Positions 34,783-46,689 of a DNA stretch of 64,000 nucleotides are shown here, piece after piece (the first letter of the stretch is position 1; every line of letters starts with the position of its first letter). Location of the stretch: contig NC_134398.1 of NCBI RefSeq assembly GCF_050003625.1, positions 25,947,211 through 26,011,210 on the forward strand. Reading direction: 5' to 3'. The DNA comes from Haematobia irritans. Its lineage: Eukaryota > Arthropoda > Insecta > Diptera > Muscidae. The position numbers and the translations under genes were made by a program. The notes under the pieces were generated by a model. That model searched no databases and had not been told where the DNA came from. It saw only the letters and a list, made by a program, of their open reading frames with translations.

Positions 34783-35365
34783 GAACTAAATTGAACTCCA
34801 CATTTTGAGATATCCACAAAGCGTGGCTAAAACCAAAATAATTTATTGCGCTGTTGTACGTTTTTAACTGCAGTTTACGAAATTACACCCTCTTATAGCA
34901 AAAAAAAAAAATTAACTAAAAGTAAGGAAGAAAATCATTGGCGCCATATCATGATAATTTTAACCATACTTTAGTTCATTCTTACTATTTTTGGGAATCA
35001 TACGAAAATTTCCTTTTGCTTTAGTTCTTTTTACACTTATGTGTACGGTCATTGAACTTAATACACACATTTAAAAATTGGTACTAATTTTTGAAAAAGC
35101 TTGCTGTAATCGTGAAGCATAGGATATCATTGTCCCTTTAATCCTGTCAATGCCAATGCGAAGAAGTTGTCGAACGTCGTCACTATATTATAAGCTATTA
35201 ACATTTATCGTTGAAAGTAACAAAAATCATATTTTTAAATATATGGACACGTAGTATTAGTAAAACGCTTATTATACCGTCCACCATAGGATGTGGGGTA
35301 TATTAACTTTGTCATTCCGTTTGTAACATATCAAAATATTGCTCTAAAACCACATAAAGTATATA

Positions 35366-37032
35366 CAGTGAGTCACAGTGAAAATGGCCCACCCACACAA
35401 ATTTAGTTGTTAGAATGAAAACCTCATTTTCTTGCAAATATATATTTCAATTTCTTTTATTTTCTTAAAAAATAGATAAATACAAACTAAATATAATATT
35501 AGAAAGTCCTTAAAATTCTATCAATTCATAAAACAAAAATGTTTTTAAGGAAAACAAAAAATCTCACGCCACAGTGAAAATGACCCAAAATGTTTAACTA
35601 AATATTTTAATTTAATAAATAATATCTAATATTTAGTGGAAAATCCTTTTTGTTTTATGACTAATTTTAAGCGTCACGGCATGGATTCTACCAATTTTGT
35701 TGTGTAAGAAGGGCTTATTTTTTGGCCATTCTTCCACTAGTGCTCTCTTCAAGTCTTCCTTGCAGGATATTTTCGAATTTCCACTTTTCGAATTTCCACT
35801 TCAAGTTTATACCACAAATTTCTATTATATTTAAGTCCGGAGACTGGGCTGGAGTTTTTATGACACGCGGACAATTATAAAGCAGCCACTCTTTTACAAC
35901 ATGAGCTGTATGTTTTGGGTCGTTGTCTTGGTAAAAATGAAATCAGCTACCAATGCCCAGCTTTTCCGCACTTTGCTTCAAATTATCTTTCAAAATAGAC
36001 AGATATTGCATCTTGTCCATGTTGCCTTCAATAAAAATGAGATTTCCAACACCTGCAGCAGAGCAAGAACTCAAAACCATCACATGCCCTCCGCCGTGTT
36101 TAACAGTTGGCCGTAAATGCTTTGGGTGCAGTTCTTCGTTTGCTTTTCTCCACACATTTCTTCTACCATCTGACCCAAAAAGGTTGAATTTCGACTCATC
36201 TACAAATAGAACATCTTTCCAAAACGAAAATTCCTTTGCTGTATACGCATGGGCAAACAGTAATCGGTCTCTCTTATTCTTAGCACTTACGAACGGTTTC
36301 TTTCTTGCAATTCGTCCATGTAATCCTGATCTGTGGAGAACTATTCTGATGGTTTCTGCATGGAAATTCACTTGGAGATGTTTGGCCACCAAATCTCGAA
36401 TATTTGGAGCACTTAGTTTGGGGTTAGATCGACATTTATTTACTATCCATCGTTCATCTCTGTCAGAAAACAGTTTTTTGAACTGGATCACGGTTTATCA
36501 ATGATCCGATTTTCATCGGTATACCTTTTAATTATATTTTTAATGGTTCCACGAGGGACTTGAACCATTTCTGCAATTCGCCTTTGAATTACGCCGTTTT
36601 TAAAATGATTTATTATTAAATTTCGCATCTCAAACGAAGTGTGAGGTCCCATTTTTCGATTGTTTTAACTATTTTTTAAGAAAATTTTAATCGACCACTT
36701 TGTTGCGTGTTTGCACTTTTAATATTCTAAGAACATTGTAATGTAACAGTTAAAAGCAAATGTGATGAAATGCTGGAAGAAAACCGTTATATTTTTGCCA
36801 TTTCTTTTGGTGGGCCATTTTCACTGTGGCATGATATTTCTGACATTTCTCTTAAATGTCTGATTCCAATCATTTATAGCTGAAACCTGAACTTTATACT
36901 CACCAAATATTGTTATTAATTAGATTTACCTAAGAGAAAACTAACATTTGGATTTCTGATTGGCCAAATATGAGATAAAATTTCAAAATATTTACATTTA
37001 CTCTGGTGGGCCATTTTCACTGTGACTCACTG
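35366..37032 (-). mobile_element. Tc1-like element, 1667 bp, IR/DR ends
   Basis: Outer ends are CAGTGAGTCACAGTGAAAAT (35366) and its inverted match ending at 37032, with TA on each side. A second, inner repeat with GCCACAGTGAAAATG lies at ~35569 and, inverted, at ~36811-36832, about 200 bp inside each end. That is an IR/DR arrangement. It is inserted in the TATA of HINE-A (CATAAAGTATATA / TATATTCTGGGTCG). Confidence 0.88.
35626..36652 (-). pseudogene. Tc1-like transposase, DD34E, multiply broken
   Basis: The start is the ATG at 36652 (MGPHTSFEMRNLIINHF), with an N-terminal HTH region and RGTIKNIIKRY. A TGA stop and a one-base loss follow near 36488. The second HTH part and catalytic core then read on: the first Asp in DVLFVDESKFNLFG, the glycine-rich HGGGHVMVLSS, and a TGA before YQDNDPKH (second Asp). 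SPDLNIIE supplies the Glu 34 residues later. A one-base loss follows it, then a 15-bp duplication (VEIRK twice). The end reads KGFSTKY-stop at 35626. The catalytic triad is intact but at least five lesions make it non-functional. Confidence 0.88.
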
Positions 37033-38136
37033 TATATTCTGGGTCGTGGTGAAATTCTGAGTCGGTCTAAGCATGTCCGTTCGTCCGTCTGTTGAAATCA
37101 CGCTAACTTCCGAACGAAACAAGCTATCGACTTGAAACTTGGCACAAGTAGTTGTTATTGATGTAGGTCGGATGGTATTGCAAATGGGCCATATCGGACT
37201 ACTTTAACGTATAGCCCACATATAAACCGAAGCTCAGATTTGGCTTGCGGAGCCTCTTGGAGGAGCAAAATTCAACCGATCCGATTGAAATTTGGTACAT
37301 GGTATAAGTATATGGTCTCTAACAATCATGCAAAAATTGGTCCACATCGGTCGATAATTTTATATAGTCCCCATATAAACCGATCCCCAGATTTGGCTTG
37401 CGGAGCCTCTAAGAGAAGCAAATTTTATCCGATACGTCTGAAATTTGGTACATGGTGTTAGTATATGGTCTCTAATGGCCATGCAAAAATTGGTCAAAAT
37501 CGGTCCATAATTATATATAGCCCCCATATAAACCGATCCCCAGATTTGGCTTGCGAAGCCTCTAAGAGAAGCAAATTTCATCCGATCCGGCTGAAATTTG
37601 GTACATGGTGTAAGTATATGGTCTCTAACAACTACGCAAAAATTGGTCCACATCAGTCCATAATTATATATAGCCCCCATATAAACCGATCCCCAGATTT
37701 GGTTTGCGGAGCCCCTTGGAAGAGCAAAATTCATCCCATTCGCTTGAAATTTGGTGTTAGTATATGATCTCTAACAACCATGGAGGAATTGGTCCATATC
37801 GGTAAATATTTATATCTAGCCCCCATATAAACCGATCCCCAGATTTGACCTCCGGAGTCCCTTGGAAGAGCAAAATTCACCCAATCCGGTTGAAATTTGG
37901 TACGTGGTGTTAGTATATGGTCTCTACCAACCATGCAAAAATTGGTCCATACCGGTCTTAATTATATATAACCCCCATTTAAACCGATCCCCAGATTTGA
38001 CCTCCGGATCTCTTGGAGGAGCAAAATCTGAGCATTATAGCCAAAGACACGATGTGCCTATCTCGTATCCTTCTGGGTGTTGCAAACATATGCATGGACT
38101 TATAATACCCTGTTCCACAGTGTGGCGCAGGGTATA

Positions 38137-38800
38137 ATAAAAGGTTGATAAAATTTTCTATAGAAATAATATTTTGACAACATTTTCTATAGAAATAAAA
38201 TTTTGACAAAATTTTTAATAGAAATAAAATTTTGACAAAATTTTCTATAGAAATAAAATTTTGGCAAAATTACCTTTAGAAATAAAATTTCGAGTAAATT
38301 TTCTATAGAAATAAAATTTTGACAAAATTTTCCATAGAAATAAATTTTTGGCAAAATTTTCTATAGAAATAATTTTTTTACAATATTTTCTATAGATATA
38401 AATTTTTGACAAACTTTTCTATAGAAGTAAAATTTTAACAAAATTTTCTATAGAAATAAAATTTTGACAAAATTTTCTATAGAAATAAAATTTTTACAAA
38501 TTTTCTATAGAAATAACATTTTCAAAAAATTCCTTTAGAAATAAATTTTTGACAAACTTTTCTATAGAAGTAAAATTTTAACAAAATTTTCTATAGAAAT
38601 AAATTTTTGACAAAATTTTCTATAGAAATAAAATTTAGACAAAATTTTCTATAGCAATAAAATTTTTACAAAATTTTCTTTAGATAAAATTTTGACAACA
38701 TTTTCTATAGAAATAAATTTATGACAAAATTTTCAATAGAAATAAAATTTTGACAAAATTTTCTATAGGAATAAAATTTTTGAATATAAAATTTTTTTGG
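38137..38800 (+). repeat. 29-bp array R7
   Basis: About 23 units of the CTATAGAAATA type, plus polarity, starting immediately after the HINE-B-type 3' end (GGGTATAATAAAAGG). A block around TTTTGACAAACTTTTCTATA recurs at 38405 and 38549. Confidence 0.9.
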
Positions 38801-39477
38801 TAAAATTTTCTCAAACATTTTGAAATTATTTTTGACTCGAGTGGCAACCGTGTCTGGGACTTTTTCATTATTTCTCCAGAATGAGTGGCCCCTAATACAA
38901 ATTCGACTCCCCACTTTTGATATTTTTGATCAACTTTTGATATTTTTGGTCAACTTATGATATATTTTATCGACTTTTGATATTTTTGATTTGCTATTGT
39001 AGGTCGTTAGATTTGTATGTATTATCATTTTTTTCGGAAAATAAGCATATTTGTCCAATGCACACCTTGGAATAAGAAATAAGAGACACAAAAGCCGAAA
39101 ATCAATTTCGATGTCGATTTTTTGCAATGTTCAAATTCGATTAATCGGCTATTGATACTTATGAAAATCAACTTTCTGATACGATATGAATGCAGCTTAG
39201 TTGTAGCCAGTACTATATAAATTCCCAACTATACGATTGTCTATTACAAATCAATTGTTAATATTTTATCATTTAATAAAATTTTCATATAAGAGAATCA
39301 ATTCGTTTTAGATAAATGTGGTTAATTGAATGATTTGTATTAGAATCGAATAACCTGGTTCTGTAACCTCATTTGCTAATGGCATCTATGTATTTATTCA
39401 TTGTCGCTATAGAGCTATGTTAGCTATGTCAAACTGAATTATATACGAATTATAACGGCATTTTTTTTTTTTTGTTT
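38801..39477. other. AT-rich spacer with short ~20-bp tandem repeat
   Basis: At 38915-38992 about four imperfect units of AACTTTTGATATTTTTGATC occur. The rest is AT-rich, with nothing recognised. Confidence 0.5.
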
Positions 39478-40225
39478 AATATATACCACGTATGGACTAA
39501 CTTACAATTGAGAAGATATTAAGATATCTTGCCATCAGCAAGTGTTACCGCAGCCCAATTAATTCGATTGTGAATGACAGTCTTTCGTAGAAGTTTCTAC
39601 TCAATCCATGGTAGAGGGCACATAAGATTCGGCCTGGCCAAACATACGGCCGTATATACTTGTTTTTAATTAAATTTATAAAATGTGAAGAAGATTTTGT
39701 AGTTAGTTTCTTCATTCCTTAAAATATTTAAAACACATAATAACCAACAACATTGCATTAAATGATTAGTTTTAATATTTTTATTTTCATTATTATTACG
39801 ATTTATTTTCAACAGGTGATTTGGTTGCAAATGTTTTGTACAGTACTGTATTCAGGGTCGTGCTGAAATTCTGAGTCGATCTAGTAATGTCCGTCCGTCT
39901 GTTGAAATCATGCTAACAAATTTAATCGTATCCGATTGAAATATGATATGTGTTGTTATATATGTGTGACCTCTAATAACCATGCACAAATTGGTCCATA
40001 TAGGTCCATAATTATATAGCGCTCATATAAACCGATCGCAAATTTGACTTTTGGACTATCATGGAGGAAAAAATTTCATAAGATACAGTTGAAATTTGGT
40101 ACGTGGTGTTTGCATATGGCTCCTAAGAACCATGCAAAAATTTATCCATATCGGTCCATAATTATATGTTATATAGACCCCATATAAACTTATTCACAAA
40201 TTTGACTTTCGGGGTGAGAGCGACA
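39478..40225 (-). mobile_element. HINE-A fragments, copy 6
   Basis: Positions 39478-39668 are the 5' head of HINE-A in minus orientation (GGACTAACTTACAATTGAGA to GGCCGTATATACTTGTT). Positions 39840-40225 are a separate, decayed internal piece (GGGTCGTGCTGAAATTCTGA, the GTCCGTCCGTCTG tract, then two or three eroded 153-bp units). They need not come from one insertion. Confidence 0.7.
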
Positions 40226-41125
40226 ATTTGTGCGCTTTGTCACGTTATATATCTTTTTCCTATTCAGTAAACAGAAACATTTTGTTTTTTTTTTTCTTTT
40301 CATAATAATAATTTTGTTTTTCGTTTATTAAAATTTTATGTATACATAATATTAAATAATTTATGAGGGATAGGTGATGATAAACTTATTCTAAAAAAAT
40401 TTAAAATTTTTTTTGCATATTTTTCTTTCTATCGTATTTTATTTTTAAATACTAAAATGTATAATTGTGTTCATCTAAACTATTATCGAAAACCATGTAA
40501 CACTCTTAAAGTAACTTCAAGTCAAAATAATATATTTTTTGTTGTTAAAAAAAAAAACTTATTTTCTTGCAAACAGAAAACACATAAAAATAACACGAAA
40601 AAAACGAAATTAGCTTAAGTTCTAAAAAAAATATATATTAAATAAGAATATTATATATGAGTATCATTTAAAGTTAATAAAAACTAATGGAAAAGAAAAC
40701 ACATATTGTTGTCGACTTTAGGATTAGCATGGTTATTAAATTATAAGTCAAGATTTTGTATTATTAATTAATTAATACTTTGTTTTGTTGTTGTCTTGTT
40801 ATTTGTGTTAAATTATTTAATTAATTAAAAAATGTCAATAAGTGCGAGTTAATATAGTAGTTATATGTTAGGAAATAAATCGTATATCAAATACGCAAAA
40901 CAAGTTGAACAGGAATGTAGCCTAGGGGGGGGGGGTTTGGTGTGACATAAGGGATAGGGAGCAATGGCCTTTTCCATTCTTAGACAATCTTATTTTATTT
41001 TTAATCGTTGTTTTTTAATTCCTCGAAAAAAATTTTTATCCTCCCCCTCTTCCAAAATTAAATCCGGGCTACTTCCTTAAATCTGGAACTGCTTTCTCTG
41101 AATTATTAGTAAATATCAAGTTTTT
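40226..41125. other. AT-rich spacer, poly-G run
   Basis: No gene is recognised. There are several T and A homopolymer runs and an 11-base G run at 40925-40935. It may hold the 3' UTR of the putative exon at 41126-41348. Confidence 0.4.
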
Positions 41126-41348
41126 CTATTTCTTCTCCTTACGGGCCCTGGATTTTTCTCGTAATTTCGTAGTGGTTTTTATAATTGCCGATTTTAAACC
41201 ATGCACATGTTCTTGAGCTTTGGATGGATTCGAGGATTCTTCACGCTTCGATGATCTTTGTTGACGCTCATGTTTTCCATGATCCTTTGATGAAGACTGA
41301 TGTTGGCGGTGATGATATTGATTTGATTGTTGGGCATTTTTACTATGG
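41126..41348 (-). CDS. Putative terminal coding exon, His/Gln/Ser-rich with basic tail
   Basis: After a plausible acceptor (CTAATTTATAG) the minus strand is open for 73 codons. It begins HSKNAQQSNQYHHRQHQSSS, continues KDHGKHERQQRSSKREESSN and ends KTTTKLREKSRARKEKK before TAG at 41126. Composition is strikingly like exon 54772-55780 of the neighbouring gene (HEKSSKSSSHGESKRSSS), so it could be an alternative last exon of that gene or another gene's end. It requires a phase-2 donor. None of the four exons I reconstructed ends in phase 2, so the link is unproven. Function unknown. Confidence 0.4.
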
Positions 41349-41821
41349 CTATAAATTAGATGAAAAAATATATATGAGTCGATATGTTTTTATCATAAAT
41401 TATTAGGAAAGGTTATTTGTTTAAAGAGTTTTGTATTTTTTTTTACAGCAAACTACAGGCAATATTTTTTGATAGATTCTTAGAAAGATTCTACTTGGAG
41501 AATTTGAAAGGCAACGTTTGTTTTTTTTACGATTGCGATTATGATGAAAACAAATGTTATATGGTCTACAGATGGCAAGAAGATAGAATTTTTGTATACT
41601 ACCATAACAACGACGATATTACAATGAGGTCTACATTTACGCAAGTTGCTGTATTTTTTGTCGTGACCCGAAGAATTTCCTTTTAAAGCAACATGTTCAT
41701 AGTCAGCGGGAGATTTAGAATTTGAGATGAGAATTAATGTTAATGTTTTTTTACAATAAAATTGAAAGTATGTTAATTTGTGTTAAGTTGTAAAATATTA
41801 TTTTTTATAAAAATAAAAAAA
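41349..41821. other. Sequence upstream of the putative exon
   Basis: A minus-strand frame around 41580-41745 (SNSKSPADYEHVALKGNSSG) looks coding-like but has no AG acceptor upstream before the HINE at 41822 and no donor in the phase needed. A plus-strand frame covers the same bases. I cannot support an exon here. Confidence 0.3.
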
Positions 41822-43398
41822 AAACAAGTAAGGAAAGTCTAAAGTCGGGCGGGGCCGACTATATTATACGCTGCACCACTCTGTAGATCTAAATTTTCGA
41901 TACCATATCACATCCGTCAAATGTGTTGGGGGCTATATATAAAGGTTTGTCCCAAATACATACATTTAAATATCACTCGATCTGGACAGAATTTGATAGA
42001 CTTCTACAAAATCTATAGACTCAAAATTTAAGTCGGCTAATGCACTAGGGTGGAACACAATGTTAGTAAAAAACCAGTAAGGAAAGTCTAAAGTCGGGCG
42101 GGGCCGACTATATTATACCCTGCACCACTTTGTAGATCTAAATTTTCGATACCATATCACATCCGTCAAATGTGTTGGGGGCTATTTATAAAGGTTTGTC
42201 CCAAATACATACATTTAAATATCACTCGATCTGGAAGAATTTGATAGACTTCTACAAAATCTATAGACTCAAAATTTAAGTCGGATAATGCACTAGGGTG
42301 GAACACAATGTTAGTAAAAAAATATGGGAAACGTTTAAATCTGAAGCAATTTTAAGGAAACTTCGAAAAAGTTTATTTATGATTTATCGCTCGATATATA
42401 TGTATTAGAAGTTAAAGAAAATTAGAGTCATTTTTACAACTTTTCGACTAAGCAGTAGCGATTTTATAAGGAAAATGTTGGTATTTTGACCATTTTTGTC
42501 GAAATCAGAAAAACATATATATGGGAGCTATATCTAAATCTGAACCGATTTCAACCAAATTTGGCACGCATAGCTACAATGCTAATTCTACTCCCTGTGC
42601 GAAATTTCAACTAAATCGGAGTTAAAAATTGGCCTCTGTGGTCATATGAGTGTAAATCGGGCGAAAGCTTTATATGGGAGATATATCCAAATCTGAACCG
42701 ATTTCAAGCAAATTTGGCACGCATAGTTACAACGCTAATTCTACTCTCTATGCAAAATTTCAACTAAATCGGAGCAAAAAATTGGCCTCTGTGGGCAAAT
42801 GATTTTAAATCGGGCGAAAGCTATATATGGGAGCTATATCGAAATCTGAACCGATTTCAACCAAATTTGGCAACCAAATTGGGGTAAAACTCTGCCTTCT
42901 GGGACCGTATTAGTCCATATCGGACGAAAGATATATATGGGAGCTATATCTAAATCTGAACCGATTTCAATAAAATTTGACACACTTGACTATAGTACTA
43001 ATTGTTTTTCTTGTGCAAATTTTTAAGCAAATTAGGGTAAAACTCTGGCTTCTGGGGCCATATAAGTCCATATCGGGTGAAATATATATATATATGGGAG
43101 CTATATCTAAATCTGAACCGATTTCTTCCAAAATCAATAGGGATCTATTCTGAGCCAAAACACATGCTTGTGCTAAATTTGAAATCGATTGGACTAAAAC
43201 TGCGACCTAGACTTTGATTACAAAAATGTGTTCACGGACAGACGGACAGACGGACATCGCTATATCGACTCATGAGCCCACCCTGAGCATTTTTGCCAAA
43301 GACACCATGTGTCTATCTCGTCTCCTTCTGGGTGTTGCAAACATATGCACTAACTTATAATACCCTGTTCCACAGTGTGGCGCAGGGTATAAAAAAAA
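41822..43398 (+). mobile_element. HINE-B copy 1, duplicated 5' head
   Basis: It starts AACAAGTAAGGAAAGTCTAA with CGGGCGGGGCCGACTATATT. The first ~249 bp are repeated in tandem (second head at ~42074). Next come ~153-bp repeats (ATATGGGAGCTATATCTAAA, CAACCAAATTTGGCACGCAT, TGGCCTCTGTGG), then GGACAGACGGACAGACGGAC, TCTATCTCGTCTCCTTCTGG, and a 3' hairpin (ATACCCTGTTCCAC / GTGGCGCAGGGTAT). It is non-coding and has the same architecture as HINE-A. Confidence 0.82.
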
Positions 43399-43987
43399 AC
43401 AAGTAAGGAAAGTCTAAAGTCGGTCGGGCCGACTATATTGTACCCTGTGCCACTTTGTAGATCCGCATTTTCGATACCATATCAAATCCGTCAAATGTGT
43501 TGGGTGTTATATACGATATAAAGGTGTTACCATATACATACATTTAAATCTGACTCGATCTGCACAAAATTTGTTAGACTTTTACAAAATCTATAGACTT
43601 ACCCCCATATTCGTTAAAGTTAACATGAACTTTAAACCTACTACACTGTCAGGAAATTATTATGAATATGGGCATTAAAATTTAAGTTGGCTCATGCCCT
43701 TGGGTGGAATAAAATGTTAATAAAAAAATAGGGGGAAGCATTTAAATCTGAAGCCATTTTTAGGCAACTTTGCATTTATTTATTTATGATTTATCGGTCG
43801 ATAGATATATATTAGAAGTATAGGAAAATTGGAGTAATTTTTACAAGTTTTTGACTTAGCAGTGGCGTTTTTACAAGGAAAGTCTTGGTATTTTGGCCAT
43901 TTTTGCCGAAACTAGAAAAACATATATATGGGAGATATATCTGAATCTGAATCGATTTCAACCAAATTTGGCATGCACAGATACAAT

Positions 43988-44554
43988 CCCAGCAAAAAAA
44001 ACGTCGCCAAAAAAATGGTGAAAATGTTCTTTTTGGATCCGGAAGTGGTGCAAAACTGACGCAGAAGCGATGAATTTAACATGGGCTTGTCATAGGACGA
44101 AAGTCCTCCATTTCAACAGCCGGTGCATTGAATTTGCATCACTTCTTTAGGTGTTATCCGAATTCAATGTTTTGGATGTAAATTTAAAAATTCTGTGATA
44201 TTTTGTCAAATAAATAATTTTTATAATTTTTTATAATTTTTAATGGATTCTAATGCTTGTCGGAACCGTTTGACCTGAAATATTTTCAAAAATTCACAAT
44301 TTTTTCAGACTGGATTTAGAATTTTTGTCGACAAAATTTAAATGATTTGTACCACTTTATGAATTTTTACTCTGTTTTTAACCTATTTGAAACATAAAAA
44401 GTTAAAATTATCCATTAAAAGTATGAAAAATCCAAGTTGTAAAAAATTGAATTAAAAGAACTTCCTGGGTTGTTACAATAAAGAACATCATTGGGAGTGC
44501 ATCTTCTCGAAATGATTTTAAAGTTTGGAAGAACTTCCAAAATTTTTTGCTGGG
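43988..44554 (+). mobile_element. TIR element G, copy 2
   Basis: CCCAGCAAAAAAAACGTCGC to TTTTTTGCTGGG, ~567 bp, colinear with copy 1 at 27997 (shared GAAGTGGTGCAAAACTG and CATCATTGGGAGTGCATCTT). It is inserted in a HINE-B ~153-bp repeat after ATACAAT. Confidence 0.75.
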
Positions 44555-45292
44555 TTCGGATGCAGTCCTTGTGGACAAGTATTAGAAAGAACGCAATCAA
44601 GCTATTTTAAGTACAAATTTTGGACAATTAGCTTTTACAAAAAAATAGAAAACTAAAAAAAAAAAAATAGAAAATGAATAAAAAAGTAAAAAAATAATAA
44701 AAAAAATAAATTTCATCCCCGCTGGGATTTGAACCTGTGCCGTTTGACTTTTTCGCTACCATGGAAGTTCTTTTGGAAAGGTTTTGCAAATTACGAGAAT
44801 TTTTAATTTTTTTGTTGATTTTTAATGGAAAAAATATATTTATACGAAAATATATGCCAAAAATAAAAAAATAAAAACGATGCATAACATAAAAAAAAAA
44901 TAATCTTGTAGAAAAATATTTAAAAAAAGTTGCCACTGGTGAGATTTGAACCTGCGTTTCTTATTTGTTCGTTCATACTAATAAAGAACATCTCGAGAAG
45001 CAATTAGAATGTTATCCTTGGTGTCGTATTACGATCATATCACAAAACATTTGAATTGACCTTTCGACGCTTTATGTTCAATGGCGTTTGTGACTGAGTG
45101 TGCTAAGGCGTTCTGTTATGGTGCCAGCAAACCCAAGTTCAACCCCTGGTCGGAGCGAAAAAGTTTTTCAAATCGTAGAATTTAGATAACAGGATAATAA
45201 TAGTGTAATAAAAAACATATGGATGAAATAAAGTGATATTGGTTGAAAATTTTTTTTTTCGCTTTTTAAATTTCTTCATTCAAATTAACTTC
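44555..45292. other. Three tRNA-like segments between G copies
   Basis: Inverted T-arm-like sequences GGGATTTGAACCTGTGCC (44724) and GAGATTTGAACCTGCG (44941) indicate minus-strand tRNA-like modules. A plus-strand one runs ~45089-45160 (GACTGAGTGTGCTAAGGCG as box A region, AAGTTCAACCCCTGG as box B). They look like tRNA-derived repeat heads rather than genuine tRNAs; no full cloverleaf was found by eye. Confidence 0.4.
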
Positions 45293-45456
45293 CAGAGCAC
45301 AACTTCTAAAGCAATGCAAAGGATCCAAAATGGGAGTACTTCCGTCTTATGACAAGCCTATGCAAAAATTCATTGGAGATGATCCAAGTTTGCACTACTT
45401 CCGGATCACAGATTGGGGATCCCAACTACTTTTTTGGTAGCTCCTTTTTTGCTGGG
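45293..45456 (-). mobile_element. Element G-related fragment
   Basis: It ends CCTTTTTTGCTGGG and contains GCACTACTTCCGGATC and CTTCCGTCTTATGACAAGCC, which are element G landmarks in reverse orientation. It is diverged and shortened. Together with G copy 2 it brackets 43988-45456 with CCCAGCAAAAAA-type ends. Confidence 0.5.
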
Positions 45457-45860
45457 TATGGGTGCTATACCTACATCTGAACTGACTTCAAACAAAATTT
45501 ACACATACATCGATAACGTTAATTCTACTCTCTGTACAAAATTTAAAGCATATCAGGGTAAAACTCTGGCTTCTGGGCTATATTAGTAGATATCGGGTTT
45601 GATTGATTTATATGGGAGTTATATGTAAAACTGAACCGATTTCTTCCAAAATCAATAGGATTCTATTCTGACCCAAAACACATACTTGTGCCAATTTTGA
45701 AGTCGATCGGACTAAAATTCCGACCTAGAACACAAAAATGTGTTCACAGACAGACGGACATGGCTAGATCGCCTTAGGGGCCGGCCCCGAACAATATTGC
45801 CAAAGACACCATATGTCTATCTCGTCTCCTTCTGGGTGTTGCAAACATATGCACTAACTT

Positions 45861-46630
45861 CCCAGCAAAAAAATTTGAAAGTTCTTCCAAAGGCACAACT
45901 TTAAAAGCACTTCCACAAGATGCACTTCCAATGATGTTCTTTATTTTAAGTACACAGGAAGTTATTTTCATTCAATTTTTTAAAACAGGCGTTTTTCACA
46001 TTTTTAATTGGTAATTTTAAGTTTTTATGTTTCAAATTGGTTAAAAACGGTTTAGGAATTCATAAAACGGTACAAAGTATTTAAATTTTGTCGAAAAAAA
46101 TGCTAAATGCAATCTGAAAAAATTGTGAATTTTTGAAAGTATTTGAGGTCAAACGTTTCCGACAAGCGTTAGAATCCATTAAAAATTATTTATTTGACAA
46201 AATATCACAGAATTTTTTAATTTACATCCAAAACATTGAATTCGGATCACACCTAAAGAAGTAACGCAAATTCAGTGCAACGGCTGTTGAAATAGAGGAC
46301 TTCCGTCCTATGACAAACCCATGTTAAATTCATCGCTTCTGCGTCAATATGGCACCACTTCCGGATCCAAAAAGAACATTTTCATTATATTTTTTGGCGA
46401 CGCTTTCTTTGTTCTTTTTGGATCCGGAAGTGGTGCAAAATTGGCGCAGAAGCGATGAATTTAACATGGGCTTGTCATAGGGCGGATGTTCACCATTTCA
46501 ACAGCTGTTGCACTGAATTTGTATCTTTTCTTAAGATGTTACGCGATTTCAGTGTTTTGGATGTAAATTAAGAAATTTAGAGATATTTGACAAATAAATA
46601 ATTTTTAATTTTTTTATGATTTTTAATGAC
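45861..46630. mobile_element. Inverted pair of element G copies
   Basis: Positions 45861-46404 are a minus-oriented G copy starting CCCAGCAAAAAAATTTG and lacking its last few terminal bases. Positions 46409-46630 are a plus-oriented partial copy starting TTCTTTTTGGATCCGGAAGT. They meet head to head, so about 220 bp on either side of ~46405 can pair. Confidence 0.7.
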
Positions 46631-46689
46631 AATTTTGACAATGTTTTCTATAAAAATAAAATTTTGGTAGATTATTTTTGGCTCGTGTG

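Larger units (their letters stand above)
35273..38136 (-). mobile_element. HINE-A copy 5, chimeric, split by Tc1-like element
   Basis: The low-coordinate end is the HINE-A 3' hairpin (TATACCGTCCACCATAGG) in minus orientation, continued after the Tc1-like insertion by the (GTCC)n tract at 37077 and about five 153-bp repeats (anchors 37331, 37484, 37637). The high end should be the AACAAGTA head. Instead, from ~38030, it switches to the plus-oriented HINE-B 3' end (TGTGCCTATCTCGTATCCTT to a hairpin ending GCGCAGGGTATA). It thus has 3' hairpin ends on both sides. Confidence 0.78.

Noticed and set aside
35953..36504. Plus-strand 183-codon open frame
   Set aside because: It is antisense to the Tc1-like transposase, whose DD34E motifs are on the minus strand.
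41417..41686. Plus-strand 89-codon frame after a good acceptor-like TTTTTTTTACAG
   Set aside because: No domain recognised, no partner exon found, and the opposite strand also has a coding-like frame; evidence is too thin either way.
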